The position numbers and the translations under genes were made by a program. DNA of 56,635 bases from assembly GCA_034189035.1 (NCBI GenBank), contig JAXHVA010000018.1, positions 1 through 56,635 on the forward strand. Direction: 5' to 3'. Of this stretch, positions 25,337-34,525 are shown in pieces. This DNA comes from JAUXFK01 sp034189035. Lineage in GTDB: Bacteria > Desulfobacterota > UBA8473. Each line of letters begins with the position of its first letter. Within the stretch, counting starts at the first letter, position 1. The notes under the pieces were generated by a model, which searched no databases, was not told the DNA's origin, and saw only the letters and a program-made list of their open reading frames with translations.

Positions 25337-26473
25337 CTACTTAACCTGACCTGTTACATCAACAAACTCATCATCATAGAACACCGCCAAAGGCTGGGGC
25401 TCATCCAGAGACCTGCCCGGGTGATAGTCGAATCTGGCTTGAGTCTTGTTCGCAACAGACCTGAAGAGTTCGGCCAGATGTATATCGTTTGGACAGGCGC
25501 TTGTGCACTGGCCGCATCCTACGCATAAGGTACTCATATGAGTCATGCGCGTCATGTGATATAAAAGCGTCTCTGCAGGCATCTTCACGGCGCCGCGATT
25601 GTCACCCCAGGACATATACTGATCGCCCGGATGACGGAATGTATCGGTTACGAAGACACACTCTTTGCAGTAGCAAACAGGGCATGCAACACGGCAGTTG
25701 TAGCAATTTATGCATCCTGTCAGATGTGCTTGCAGTTTTTCAAAGGTATTCACCTGTTCGTAAAGCTCAGTGAAAACCCTGTCCCGTTCAACGATCCGAT
25801 CGCTTTTAATCTTCTCTACGGCTTCGTCTCTTCCAGAAGGGCCATCAACCACTTCGATTCCAAGCTTATCGCGGGCAGCTTGCCCCTTTTCACTTACCCA
25901 CTCGATATAGACTTCATCAGAACCCGAACCTATAACGCAGAGTCTTATATCCACGTTATCGGGAGTCGGGTACTCGCAGATTCTGCAGGCAGGCGCCACG
26001 TCGATCCCTTTGGATATTTCGGTTCCCCTGCCATTGAGAACTGCTTTCAGAAAAGAATGTGTTGTAATGCCTTCCTGCTCTAGCTTGAGATAATCTGTAT
26101 TTTCATACCTTCCCAGGCAGTCTATACCGACCAGGATAAGGTCATCAACACTGGCCTGTTTTAGCTTAATCAGTTCAAGAAGCGCCCTGACCTCACAGGA
26201 TCTCATGACCACCGCCACAGGTCTGCCTGAGGGCACATTCGTCAGACTGGAAACAAGTTTGGCCGAGTTTACCGGCACGACCGGCGCAAAAGGATCCGAA
26301 GAATCGAGTTTCGCTGAATCGGTGATGAGTGTCTGCATGATCCCTTTTACGGGCTGATGCGCAGGCACTAGCACTGCATCCACAACACCCTTTTCGAGCA
26401 TATCCTTGAAAAGGCCGGCAATAGACTCGTTCAAAGCGCTTTCTTTGCCAGATACTTTGCTGAATTCTGTCAT
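25337..26473 (-). CDS. FrhB/FdhB-like flavin/Fe-S electron-input subunit
   Basis: 378 residues resembling the beta subunit of F420 hydrogenase or formate dehydrogenase. An N-terminal segment has VVMRSCEVRALLEL and DCLGR. A central Cys-rich part (PACRICEYP; TGCINCYNCRVACPVCYCKEC) follows, with a C-terminal ferredoxin motif CVGCGQCTSACP. It probably binds flavin and clusters and feeds or draws electrons at the HdrA/MvhD module. No catalytic FdhA or hydrogenase large subunit lies in the window, so the donor is open (formate, F420 or NADH route). ATG 26473, GGAGTT upstream; 9 bp before hdrA. Confidence 0.8.
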   Translation of the reverse strand: MTEFSKVSGKESALNESIAGLFKDMLEKGVVDAVLVPAHQPVKGIMQTLITDSAKLDSSDPFAPVVPVNSAKLVSSLTNVPSGRPVAVVMRSCEVRALLELIKLKQASVDDLILVGIDCLGRYENTDYLKLEQEGITTHSFLKAVLNGRGTEISKGIDVAPACRICEYPTPDNVDIRLCVIGSGSDEVYIEWVSEKGQAARDKLGIEVVDGPSGRDEAVEKIKSDRIVERDRVFTELYEQVNTFEKLQAHLTGCINCYNCRVACPVCYCKECVFVTDTFRHPGDQYMSWGDNRGAVKMPAETLLYHMTRMTHMSTLCVGCGQCTSACPNDIHLAELFRSVANKTQARFDYHPGRSLDEPQPLAVFYDDEFVDVTGQVK

Positions 26474-26496
26474 CTTTTTAACTCCTAAATCTATTC

Positions 26497-26925
26497 TTAA
26501 GCGATCATCTTGTCAAGACTGAGTGGATTTGGCCCAAGTTCTCTCAGCTTTTCAGTCATTTCTTTTGAGTGCTCCTGAAACATCACACCGTCGCTTGCCG
26601 CCACCCAGCGCAACCAGAAGCGGTCCTCTTCAATCCCGAACTGCTTCAATATCTCCGTAACCAATGCCACCCGCCGCCTGGCCTTGAGGTTGCCATTAAT
26701 ATAATGGCAGTCCCCGGGCCAGCATCCGCCGATGTACACTCCGTCTGCCCCCTCTAAGAAGGCTTTTAACACATAGATGGGATCGACCATACCGCTGCAC
26801 ATCATGCGGATGATCTTGACATTTTGTGGATAACTCAATCGCGATGATCCAGCCAGATCCGCTGCAGTAAACGTACACCAGTTGCAAAGAAACGCCACTA
26901 TTGTGGGCTCAAATTTGTTACTCAT
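26497..26925 (-). CDS. mvhD: MvhD-like [2Fe-2S] linker protein
   Basis: 142 residues with the family pattern FLCNWCTFTAADLAG (Cys14, Cys17), RMMCSG and GCWPGDCHY, whose cysteines hold a [2Fe-2S] cluster. MvhD connects HdrA to an electron source in Hdr complexes. ATG 26925 has AAAGGAGAC upstream. It is placed between the HdrA/GltD fusion and the FrhB-like gene with short gaps (12 and 23 bp). Confidence 0.9.
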   Translation of the reverse strand: MSNKFEPTIVAFLCNWCTFTAADLAGSSRLSYPQNVKIIRMMCSGMVDPIYVLKAFLEGADGVYIGGCWPGDCHYINGNLKARRRVALVTEILKQFGIEEDRFWLRWVAASDGVMFQEHSKEMTEKLRELGPNPLSLDKMIA

Positions 26926-26937
26926 TTTCTGTCTCCT

Positions 26938-29900
26938 TTAACTCGCAAAAATTCCTTCAATCTCACCGAATATCTGCTTCTGGGTGAAATGCCTTATTTC
27001 TGCAGCTCCGCTCGGGCAGTACCCAGCGCAGCTTCCGCACCCCTTGCAGACTGCCTCGTTCACTATACTTATACCCTTTAGCTCATCAAACTCTATGGCT
27101 CCGTATACACAGAGATCAATGCAAATCTGGCAGCCTACGCAGATGTCCTTGTCTATGTAACTTATCATCGGCAAGACCACCACCTCGCCAAGGGTTGAAA
27201 GGGCCTGGGCTTCACTTGCAGCGGCCTTTGCCTGCCCAACGCTGTCCGTTATGTCCTTGGGCCCCTGGCAGGCCCCGGCAAGGAACACGCCTGAGGTCGG
27301 GGTTGACACCGGTTCGAGCTTGGGGTGCTCTTCCATGAAAAAACCGTCGTTGCTTAGCGAAAGCCCGAATGTCCTCGCTACATCCAGTGCATCAGACCTT
27401 GGCTCCATAGCTGTGCACAGGACAACCATCTCTACAGGTACTCTGAGCATCTTGCCTGTCAATGTGTCCTCTGCCCTGACAATAAGCAGACCTTCTTCAC
27501 TGAAGTCCTCGGCTTTGTCGGTTACTTCCACGGCCTTACCCCGTATCATCCTCACCCCCTCGTCTTGGATACGCCTGTAGAATTCCTCGTACCCCTTTCC
27601 AAAGCAGCGCATGTCTATGTAAAAGTTATAGACCTGGGTTTCGTGACCGCACTTGTCCTTGACCAGATGAGCCATTTTAAGGGCATACATGCAGCATGTA
27701 CGCGAGCAGTATTCGTGATAGTTCTTATCTCTTGATCCTATACAGTGAAGAAAAGCAACGCTCTGGGGTGGATCAGTGTATCCCCACTTGTCATTGGGAT
27801 CCTTTAAGAGAATCTTACCGGATGTAGGCCCTGTGGCATTGGAAAGTCTCTCGAACTCCAGACTGGTGAGGACATTAGGGAACCTGGCATAACCATATTC
27901 TTCCAATGAAGTCGGATCCATTATATCGAATCCGGTTGCGATTATGATCGAACCAACGTCAAGGGTGACGACCTCGTCTTTCTGGTCATGTTCGATTGCA
28001 TTGGCCTCACACGCAGATACGCAAAGCTTACACTCACAACAAACTCCACATTCGAGGCACCTTGAGGCTTCGGCCCTTGCCTCTTCCTCAGAGAAACCCA
28101 CTTCTACTTCATCGAAGCCTGTCCTTCGTTTGTTGGTTTCCAATTCCGGCATTTCAGCCCTTTTCATCTTCCTGATATCATCAGGGATCGCTCCCCAATG
28201 CTCGCCAACGGGCCGCTCCGGTCGATTTATGACCATGTCCTTGCCATTCAGGAAACAATTGATTGAGTAGGCGGCTTCTTTACCCGCGGCTACGGCCTCG
28301 ATGGCGATTGAGGGCCCGGTATACATATCTCCGCCGGCGAATAGACCGGGTAGGGTGGTTTCATAAGTTTTCTTATCAACAATGATGGTCTCTCGTTCAC
28401 TGAGTTCAACACCTTCGGTACCTTCCAAAACAGCAACATCGACTTTCTGGCCAATGGCTGGAATGAGCATATCACAAGGTACGGTGAAGTCCGATCCCTC
28501 AATTGGTACCGGTCTTCTACGACCTGATAAATCCGGCTTGCCCAACTCCATACGCTGACAGCGCAGACCGTTTATTCTACCATCTTTTGTCAAGACTTCA
28601 ACAGGGGCGAATAAAAACTCAATCTGTATCCCTTCCGCTTCGGCAGCGAGCACTTCTTCCTCATGGGCAGGCATCTCCTTGCGCGTACGTCTATAGAAAA
28701 TTTTGACTGAGTCGGCTTTTTTGCGCACAGCGGCTCGAGCAGCGTCTATAGCTACATCACCGCCGCCGATGACAATAACATTCTTACCGATCTGTGTGGG
28801 CCTGTTGGTGTTGAGGTTCCTAAGATATACTACGCCGTTAACTACTCCCTCGGCATCCTCGTTAGGGATGTTCAGCATAGTACTTTTATGCGCACCAGAA
28901 GCGAGATAAACAGCCTTGTATCCTTCAATGAAAAGCCGGTCAATAGAATGCGTCTTGTTGATAGGACTGTTGAGCTTAATATCCACACCCAACCTTTGTA
29001 TGAAGCCGATCTCTCGTTCCAATACCTCCGGAGGGAGACGGTAGTCGGGAATACCCATACGCAACATACCGCCGACAACGGTAGATGCCTCGAAAATAGT
29101 AACAGGGTAGCCATCACGAGCAAGGAAATATGCACAGGAAAGACCTGCGGGTCCAGCACCAACCACGGCTATCTTCTGGTCGGGTTTTTTCATCTTCCTA
29201 TCGGGAAGCGGGAGTTCGTCCCAGTTTACCATATCTGCGGCAAAACGCTTCAGTTGACGAATTGCAAGAGGCTGATCTATCTCGGCCCGTCGGCATACGC
29301 TTTCACATGGTGCGGGGCAGATTCGGCCGAGTGTTCCTGGTAACGGGAGGTTCTCCATGATGCACTGAACCGCTTCTTGATATTTTCCTTCTCTAATCAG
29401 TGTGACATAACCCTGAACATTCGTTCCCGCGGGGCATGTTTGAACGCATGGCCCCCTGTCTCTTTTATCAATGGAAAAGGTTATAGGGACAGCCTGGGGG
29501 AAAGGCCTGTAGATCGCTTTGCGCTGCAAGGTTCCCACGTCCCACTCGTTGGGGACCATGATGGGGCAATACTTTGTGCACTCGCCGCAGCCGGTGCATG
29601 CATTCGAATTCACATAGCGGGCATGTTTTTTCACCTTCACCTGGAAGTTTCCCACGAAACCACTTACTTCTTCGACCTCGCTATAGGAGAGAATGTTTAT
29701 ATTGGGGTGCTGTCCTACAGAGACCATCTTAGGTGTGCCGATGCATGCCGCACAGTCCATGGTTGGAAATGTCTTGTCATATTGAAGCATATGCCCTCCA
29801 ATGGTGGCCTGACGCTCAACGAGGTGGACAGTATAACCCGCGCTTGCAATATCAAGAGAAGCCTGCATCCCTGCGATTCCACCGCCTATGATGAGAGTGT

Positions 29901-30351
29901 CAGGATTGACAGGGAAGGTTTTGGGGAAAAGATCGGATTGGTATCGTACGCGGTTAATTCCTGCCCTGGAAAGGATTTTGGCCTTCTCTGTCGCATCGTC
30001 CTCATCGAGGGTTACCCAGGAAACATGTTCCCTCACGCAAACATGATGAAAAGTCCTGAATGGGTTGAGTCCAGCCCTGGAACACGCAGCCCTGAAGGTG
30101 TGTTCGTGCATTCTTGGCGAGCAAGAGGCCACCACCACACGGGTCAGGCCAAAATCCTTTATATCATTCTCAATAATCTCCTGTCCCGGATCGGAACACA
30201 TGAAGAGGTAGTCACGTGATATGGCTACACCTGGGAGAGTGCCAATATACTCCGCGACCTCTGAACACCTCACCTTGAAAGCTATGTTTATACCACAATG
30301 GCATATATAAAATCCTATCTTTTCTTCTTGCAATGCCGCTTCTTTACTCAT
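26938..30351 (-). CDS. HdrA with embedded GltD-like NAD(P)H module
   Basis: 1137 residues. The N-terminal HdrA domain (YICHCG, ASCSPRMHEHTF) leads to an FAD fold (LIIGGGIAGMQ) and CTGCGECTKYCP. At about residue 310 a whole GltD-like unit is inserted: CVQTCPAGTNVQGYV, ICPAPCESVCRR, VVGAGPAGLSCAYFLA, VIVIGGGDVAIDAAR and YRRTRKEMPA, ending near 740. HdrA then resumes with CLECGVCCECKLCVSAC, YCSRTCC and two C-terminal ferredoxin motifs. By family knowledge GltD oxidises NADPH via FAD, so this subunit probably links NAD(P)H to the Hdr core. ATG 30351 was chosen because GAAGAGGGG precedes it and it starts after the upstream stop; 30384 would overlap. I recall similar large HdrA fusions in sulfate reducers. 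Confidence 0.85.
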   Translation of the reverse strand: MSKEAALQEEKIGFYICHCGINIAFKVRCSEVAEYIGTLPGVAISRDYLFMCSDPGQEIIENDIKDFGLTRVVVASCSPRMHEHTFRAACSRAGLNPFRTFHHVCVREHVSWVTLDEDDATEKAKILSRAGINRVRYQSDLFPKTFPVNPDTLIIGGGIAGMQASLDIASAGYTVHLVERQATIGGHMLQYDKTFPTMDCAACIGTPKMVSVGQHPNINILSYSEVEEVSGFVGNFQVKVKKHARYVNSNACTGCGECTKYCPIMVPNEWDVGTLQRKAIYRPFPQAVPITFSIDKRDRGPCVQTCPAGTNVQGYVTLIREGKYQEAVQCIMENLPLPGTLGRICPAPCESVCRRAEIDQPLAIRQLKRFAADMVNWDELPLPDRKMKKPDQKIAVVGAGPAGLSCAYFLARDGYPVTIFEASTVVGGMLRMGIPDYRLPPEVLEREIGFIQRLGVDIKLNSPINKTHSIDRLFIEGYKAVYLASGAHKSTMLNIPNEDAEGVVNGVVYLRNLNTNRPTQIGKNVIVIGGGDVAIDAARAAVRKKADSVKIFYRRTRKEMPAHEEEVLAAEAEGIQIEFLFAPVEVLTKDGRINGLRCQRMELGKPDLSGRRRPVPIEGSDFTVPCDMLIPAIGQKVDVAVLEGTEGVELSERETIIVDKKTYETTLPGLFAGGDMYTGPSIAIEAVAAGKEAAYSINCFLNGKDMVINRPERPVGEHWGAIPDDIRKMKRAEMPELETNKRRTGFDEVEVGFSEEEARAEASRCLECGVCCECKLCVSACEANAIEHDQKDEVVTLDVGSIIIATGFDIMDPTSLEEYGYARFPNVLTSLEFERLSNATGPTSGKILLKDPNDKWGYTDPPQSVAFLHCIGSRDKNYHEYCSRTCCMYALKMAHLVKDKCGHETQVYNFYIDMRCFGKGYEEFYRRIQDEGVRMIRGKAVEVTDKAEDFSEEGLLIVRAEDTLTGKMLRVPVEMVVLCTAMEPRSDALDVARTFGLSLSNDGFFMEEHPKLEPVSTPTSGVFLAGACQGPKDITDSVGQAKAAASEAQALSTLGEVVVLPMISYIDKDICVGCQICIDLCVYGAIEFDELKGISIVNEAVCKGCGSCAGYCPSGAAEIRHFTQKQIFGEIEGIFAS

Positions 30352-30367
30352 GAAAAACCCCTCTTCA

Positions 30368-31507
30368 TTATTCAACCGACTCATAGAGCAACTCGGCTAT
30401 ATCCTGAATCTTCATTTCCTCTTCACCTATACCTGCTGCTCTTAAGCCGTCTTCCAACATGATCATACAGAAAGGGCAAGCGGTGGCTATAACCTGAACA
30501 CCTGCTTCCTTTGCCTCGTTTATACGCAATACACTGAAACGCTTTTCAACTTCTACCTCAGCCCAGATTCCGCCTCCGCCTCCGCTACAGCACAGGCTTT
30601 TTCCCCTGTTCCTAGGAAACTCTATATAGTTCAGACCTGGAATACTTTTAAGCACGTTCCTGGGCTCCTCGTATATCCCGTTATGGCGGCCAAGGTAGCA
30701 AGGATCATGGTAAGCTACATTTACTGGTATCTCCTTTTTGGGGATTAGTCTCCCTTCATTTATGAGTTTGTCAAAAACCTGGGTGTAATGATGGAGTTTG
30801 AAGTCACCGATGTAGTGTTTATCGAACATGTTCATGCAGTGGGGGGAGCTTGTAATGATATTTTTAACCCCTTTCGAAGCAAACAGTTCCGAATTTGAAT
30901 TTTCAAGGTTCGTATAGGTTTCAAGGCTGCCGCACTTATGGGCCTGATCGCCGCAACAGCTTTCCTCAGTTCCTATGAGACCAATTGAGACTCCGCCTTT
31001 CAAAAGCAGCGATGTCATCTCCCTGAGAGTCTTCTTGTTTCTATCGTCGTAGACATGGGTACAGCAGGCGAAGAGAAGGTTTTCCGTTGTTTTGCAGAAC
31101 GCAGGAACATCAAGATCCTTGGCCCAATCCATACGCTCAGAACGGGGAGAGTTCCAAGGATTTCCATGATTGCGAAGGCTACCAAGCGGCGCTCTGTACA
31201 TTGGCGGCACCATACCGCTCTCAAGCATGACGGTCCTTGTGGACCGTATTGCGTCGATTATATCTATCTCCCTAGGACACCTGGTAACGCATGTGGCACA
31301 AGTTACACAATTCCAAAGGATATCTTGTTCATAGCCTTCTATCCCAAGACTGACTAACCGAAGTAAAAGTCTCGGGCTGAACTCATCAACTAAATTCCAG
31401 GGACAGACACCTGTACAGGTACCGCATTGCATGCAGACCTGGAGAGTTTTGCCGCCTATTTCGAACACGGCGTCTGTTATCTCAAGCATCGGACTGACAC
31501 TAGTCAT
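30368..31507 (-). CDS. HdrD-like (HdrC-HdrB fused) iron-sulfur protein
   Basis: 379 residues: an N-terminal two-cluster ferredoxin part (CMQCGTCTGVCP, CVTCATCVTRCP) followed by two CCG domains (CCTHVY, SCCGDQ, SSPHC; DPCYLG, LCCSGGGGG, ACPFC). This is the HdrC+HdrB fusion layout of HdrD and BamD-type proteins. It is the first gene of the Hdr operon; ATG 31507 follows AGGAGG. With hdrC and hdrB at the other end, the operon encodes two separate disulfide-type sites, implying a double complex. Confidence 0.87.
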   Translation of the reverse strand: MTSVSPMLEITDAVFEIGGKTLQVCMQCGTCTGVCPWNLVDEFSPRLLLRLVSLGIEGYEQDILWNCVTCATCVTRCPREIDIIDAIRSTRTVMLESGMVPPMYRAPLGSLRNHGNPWNSPRSERMDWAKDLDVPAFCKTTENLLFACCTHVYDDRNKKTLREMTSLLLKGGVSIGLIGTEESCCGDQAHKCGSLETYTNLENSNSELFASKGVKNIITSSPHCMNMFDKHYIGDFKLHHYTQVFDKLINEGRLIPKKEIPVNVAYHDPCYLGRHNGIYEEPRNVLKSIPGLNYIEFPRNRGKSLCCSGGGGGIWAEVEVEKRFSVLRINEAKEAGVQVIATACPFCMIMLEDGLRAAGIGEEEMKIQDIAELLYESVE

Positions 31508-31636
31508 TGAGAGAACCTCCTATTTATAATCTTTCCTCATTCAGTCTGTTTGAGCAATATGTCGTTTAAGTTCAAACAAAACCAGACAGCTAGATCGACT
31601 GCAATGATTTGTTGATTTTTTAAAGATTAAATAGCA

Positions 31637-32008
31637 TTATCTATTGTGTATTAGTGAATTAATCGACGTAAGAATCTCATTTACCTTTGTTGTGCCCTTA
31701 ACGAAGAAAGCATCGGCGCCGGCCTCTTTTGCTGCCTCTCGATACTGTGGAAAATCATAGTTTGTAAAGATAATTACAACGACATCAGGATAAAGGCTTT
31801 TGATTTCTTTTGTGAGTTCTAGCCCATTCTTTCCGGGCAACCTAATGTCCATCAAGACGAGCTCAGGACAATTGTAAATCATCTCATCCATTGCCTTGAT
31901 AGCATTCTCTGCCTCTGTTATGTATAAATAGGGAAATCGCGCAAGTAACATGTTCTTTGTTGCTTGTCGAAATGTTGCATTGTCCTCAACAAGTAGAGCC
32001 TTAAACAT
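31637..32008 (-). CDS. Single-domain response regulator
   Basis: 123-residue receiver (LLVEDN; phospho-acceptor Asp in LVLMDIRLPGKNG; Thr in IFTNYD; Lys in FVKGTT). The sequence around the Asp resembles NarL-type receivers but no DNA-binding domain follows. ATG 32008 with AAGGGG upstream. It is leftward, 129 bp before the HdrD-like gene, so it could be the first gene of the Hdr transcript, and it is divergent from the NarL-type gene at 32366. Confidence 0.82.
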   Translation of the reverse strand: MFKALLVEDNATFRQATKNMLLARFPYLYITEAENAIKAMDEMIYNCPELVLMDIRLPGKNGLELTKEIKSLYPDVVVIIFTNYDFPQYREAAKEAGADAFFVKGTTKVNEILTSINSLIHNR

Positions 32009-32365
32009 TAGGATTACCCCTTTTTGCTAATGTATATATTCAGTGGCTCCTATTTAACCAATACTTTACAACGAATTATTTGTGTGGTATAGTAGGTATA
32101 TTATGTATTTTTTACTAGAATACTAGTATTTTTAGCCTACATATATGAGTTCAAAATACCCAAACGTATTATTCCTCTAATAGACGTTGTGCCATAGTTG
32201 GAAACGGTTTTATCTATATTCCCTTTTATCACATTTTTTTGTAACCCATAATATTGGGGTTAAAATGAGAAGTATAAAATTCAGGATGTACACGACATGT
32301 CGGCAGTGAAAGCAGGTGATAAGGATGGACCCCTGTAAAATCTTTTCCTTTCTGGAGTCTCTATT
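32009..32365. promoter_or_regulatory. Divergent control region with two inverted repeats
   Basis: This 357-bp AT-rich gap separates two divergent regulator genes. It has TACTAG-AATA-CTAGTA (32113-32128) and TAACCC-N9-GGGTTA (32242-32262), both with perfect 6-bp arms. They look like operators for dimeric regulators, the NarL-type protein at 32366 being a candidate. No -35/-10 pair was assigned with confidence. Confidence 0.4.
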
Positions 32366-33022
32366 ATGGTAGAGAAAAAACAAATTGTCCTGGCCGAAGA
32401 CCATACAATACTGCGAGAAGGTCTGCGTTCCCTTTTAACTTCCGGTGGTGATTTCGAAATCGTAGGAGAGGCAGAGGACGGGTTGGATGCAATACGATGC
32501 GTGGAAGATTCAAACCCAGATATTATCCTGCTAGACCTCTCTATGCCCAAGATGAACGGTATAGAGGCTGTTAAAGAGATTAAGCGGCGATCTCCAGGCA
32601 CAAAAATCCTTGTGTTAACGGTTCACAAATCAGAGGAATACGTTCTTGCATCCTTTCAATCAGGTGCAGACGGATATTGTCTAAAGGATACTACCCACAA
32701 CGAATTGTTAACCGCTATTAAAAGCGTCCTTTGTGGGAAACCTTACCTCAGCCCGGGTATTGCAGGAAAAGTATTGGAGGGATATCTGGAAGGAAAGAAA
32801 ACTATAAAGACCCACTCTTCATGGTCTACTCTCACCCAACGCGAAAGAGAGGTGCTGAAGCTGATAGGCGAAAGCTATAGTAATAAAGAAATTGCTGATT
32901 ACCTTTTTATTAGCATAAAAACCGCTGAGAAACACCGGGCCAATCTTATGAGGAAGCTTGACCTTCATAGTGCATCAGCATTGACTGCGTATGCTATTGA
33001 GAAAGGTCTTGTTACTAAATAA
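32366..33022 (+). CDS. NarL/FixJ-family response regulator
   Basis: 218 residues. Receiver domain at 1-125 (LAEDH, phospho-acceptor Asp in IILLDLSMPKMNG, LTVHK, CLKDTT). A C-terminal LuxR-type helix-turn-helix is at about 152-215 (LTQREREVLKLIGESYSNKEIADYLF and the recognition helix after SIKTAEKHR). It would bind DNA when phosphorylated. ATG 32366 has GGAG upstream. The convergent kinase at 33176 has the HisKA_3 fold that normally pairs with this family. Confidence 0.92.
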   Translation: MVEKKQIVLAEDHTILREGLRSLLTSGGDFEIVGEAEDGLDAIRCVEDSNPDIILLDLSMPKMNGIEAVKEIKRRSPGTKILVLTVHKSEEYVLASFQSGADGYCLKDTTHNELLTAIKSVLCGKPYLSPGIAGKVLEGYLEGKKTIKTHSSWSTLTQREREVLKLIGESYSNKEIADYLFISIKTAEKHRANLMRKLDLHSASALTAYAIEKGLVTK

Positions 33023-33175
33023 TCGGTTTCCATCCATAAATGGCCCTTTTTCAAATCTCTGTGTCAGGTTTATATCTAATTCCTTGAAATATATCAATAT
33101 ATTACCTGTAGTAAAAATTTTTGCCTTGTTTTGAGCAAGATCACTCATTTTTAGCTGGGGCAACTGGCAAAATAT

Positions 33176-34474
33176 CTATTTAAGTGGCCATGATGCCACA
33201 ATAGTGGTTCCTACTCCTTGCTTTGCTTGGATATTCATTACTCCTCCTGAAAGCTCCGTTCGCTCTTTCATACTCGCAAGACCGATTCCTATTGTATAGT
33301 TCTTGTCAGAGAGTACCTGCATTAAATCAAATCCCTGTCCGTTATCCTCAACGCAGAGTTTTATATTACACGCTCTTTTTGCCAAAGACAGGCGAACAAA
33401 GTCGGCTGCACTATGTTTTGCGATATTGTTTAAGACCTCTTGTAATATCCTGAAAATGACAATTTTCAAATACTCGGGTACTTCGTTTTCTTGCACGTGA
33501 ATCTGTTTCTCTATCTGGATACCTGAATAGACCTCCTGAAACCCCCCGCATAGCCAATCTATTGTTGCTAGGATTCCCAAGTCATCCAGCATAGCAGGCC
33601 TAAGGTTTGTAGAGATTCTCCGGCTCTCTTCAATTGTTGTTTGGATCATTGAGATAGTCTTCTCTAATAATTTTACTTCAGCGGCTTGCCTTTCACTCAT
33701 AATATCGAGAGTCTCTTCGAGACAGTATTTAATAGCAACCAGACTCGCTCCAATGCTATCATGAATCTCCTGAGCGACTAGTTTTCTCTCAATCTCATGG
33801 GCTTCCTCTACTTTTAAAGAGAGTGCATGAACCTGTTTTTCAGCTTGCCGGCGTACTTCTTCGACTTCCAGGTTATGCAAGGCAAAAGACACAGTCGAAG
33901 CAAGATCCTTGAACAGGAACTGTTCCTGTTCATCATCGGCGATATGGGACTGTATCGAAACGGATAACAGGCCGTATAACCTTCCTTCGTAGTCCAAACG
34001 GACAGTCATCCCTGCCCTGCCATAGTATTTTCTTGCCATGGGGCAGTCAACGCAGATGGAGAGAGGGTCAGCAATTACAAGAACATCAGGTTGTTCTAAC
34101 GCTTTACGAGCGCAGATCGTCAACTTGCCGCGTTTTAGCATCCGTGCCATAAGCTGAAATTCGTCTCCCAAACCAGCCTCAGCAGCAGTCTCCAAGGTTC
34201 CTGACTCATCTAACAAGGCGATCCAAGCATTATAATAACCCCTAGTTTCAACGAGGTTCTCGCATATTCCTTTAATAAGCCTGCCTTTGTCCTTTTCCTT
34301 TATGATCAGTTTGTTGACATTTTGAATAGCACGCAGAACAAGGGTGAGATGCCTTATCAGCTCCTCCTCCGCTCGTCGATCTTCGGTTTCTGATGCATCC
34401 AATTCAAGGACTCGGTTTGGCAATTTCATCACATCTTTCACTGTCTGTTTTGTTGTTTTATTTTCACTTTTCAC
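33176..34474 (-). CDS. GAF-domain NarX/DegS-type histidine kinase
   Basis: 432 residues, cytoplasmic. A GAF domain at about 55-205 contains several Cys (TICARKALE, ICVDCPMA), which could sense redox or a small molecule. A HisKA_3 segment follows with the phospho-His in VAQEIHDSIGAS (about 240), then a HATPase with VEDNGQGFDL and GIGLASMKER. GTG 34474 has GAGAGGATC upstream. It is convergent with the NarL-type regulator, its probable partner. Confidence 0.9.
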   Translation of the reverse strand: MKSENKTTKQTVKDVMKLPNRVLELDASETEDRRAEEELIRHLTLVLRAIQNVNKLIIKEKDKGRLIKGICENLVETRGYYNAWIALLDESGTLETAAEAGLGDEFQLMARMLKRGKLTICARKALEQPDVLVIADPLSICVDCPMARKYYGRAGMTVRLDYEGRLYGLLSVSIQSHIADDEQEQFLFKDLASTVSFALHNLEVEEVRRQAEKQVHALSLKVEEAHEIERKLVAQEIHDSIGASLVAIKYCLEETLDIMSERQAAEVKLLEKTISMIQTTIEESRRISTNLRPAMLDDLGILATIDWLCGGFQEVYSGIQIEKQIHVQENEVPEYLKIVIFRILQEVLNNIAKHSAADFVRLSLAKRACNIKLCVEDNGQGFDLMQVLSDKNYTIGIGLASMKERTELSGGVMNIQAKQGVGTTIVASWPLK

Positions 34475-34525
34475 TGTGTGATCCTCTCAGAACAGGCAGC
34501 TATTTTGCATCTGAGGTAAAAGTTA

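Noticed and set aside
20830..31507. Qmo complex or a Bam benzoyl-CoA reductase set
   Set aside because: There is no membrane QmoC, no tungsten BamB and no NuoEFG-like genes; the gene content fits a soluble Hdr-type complex.
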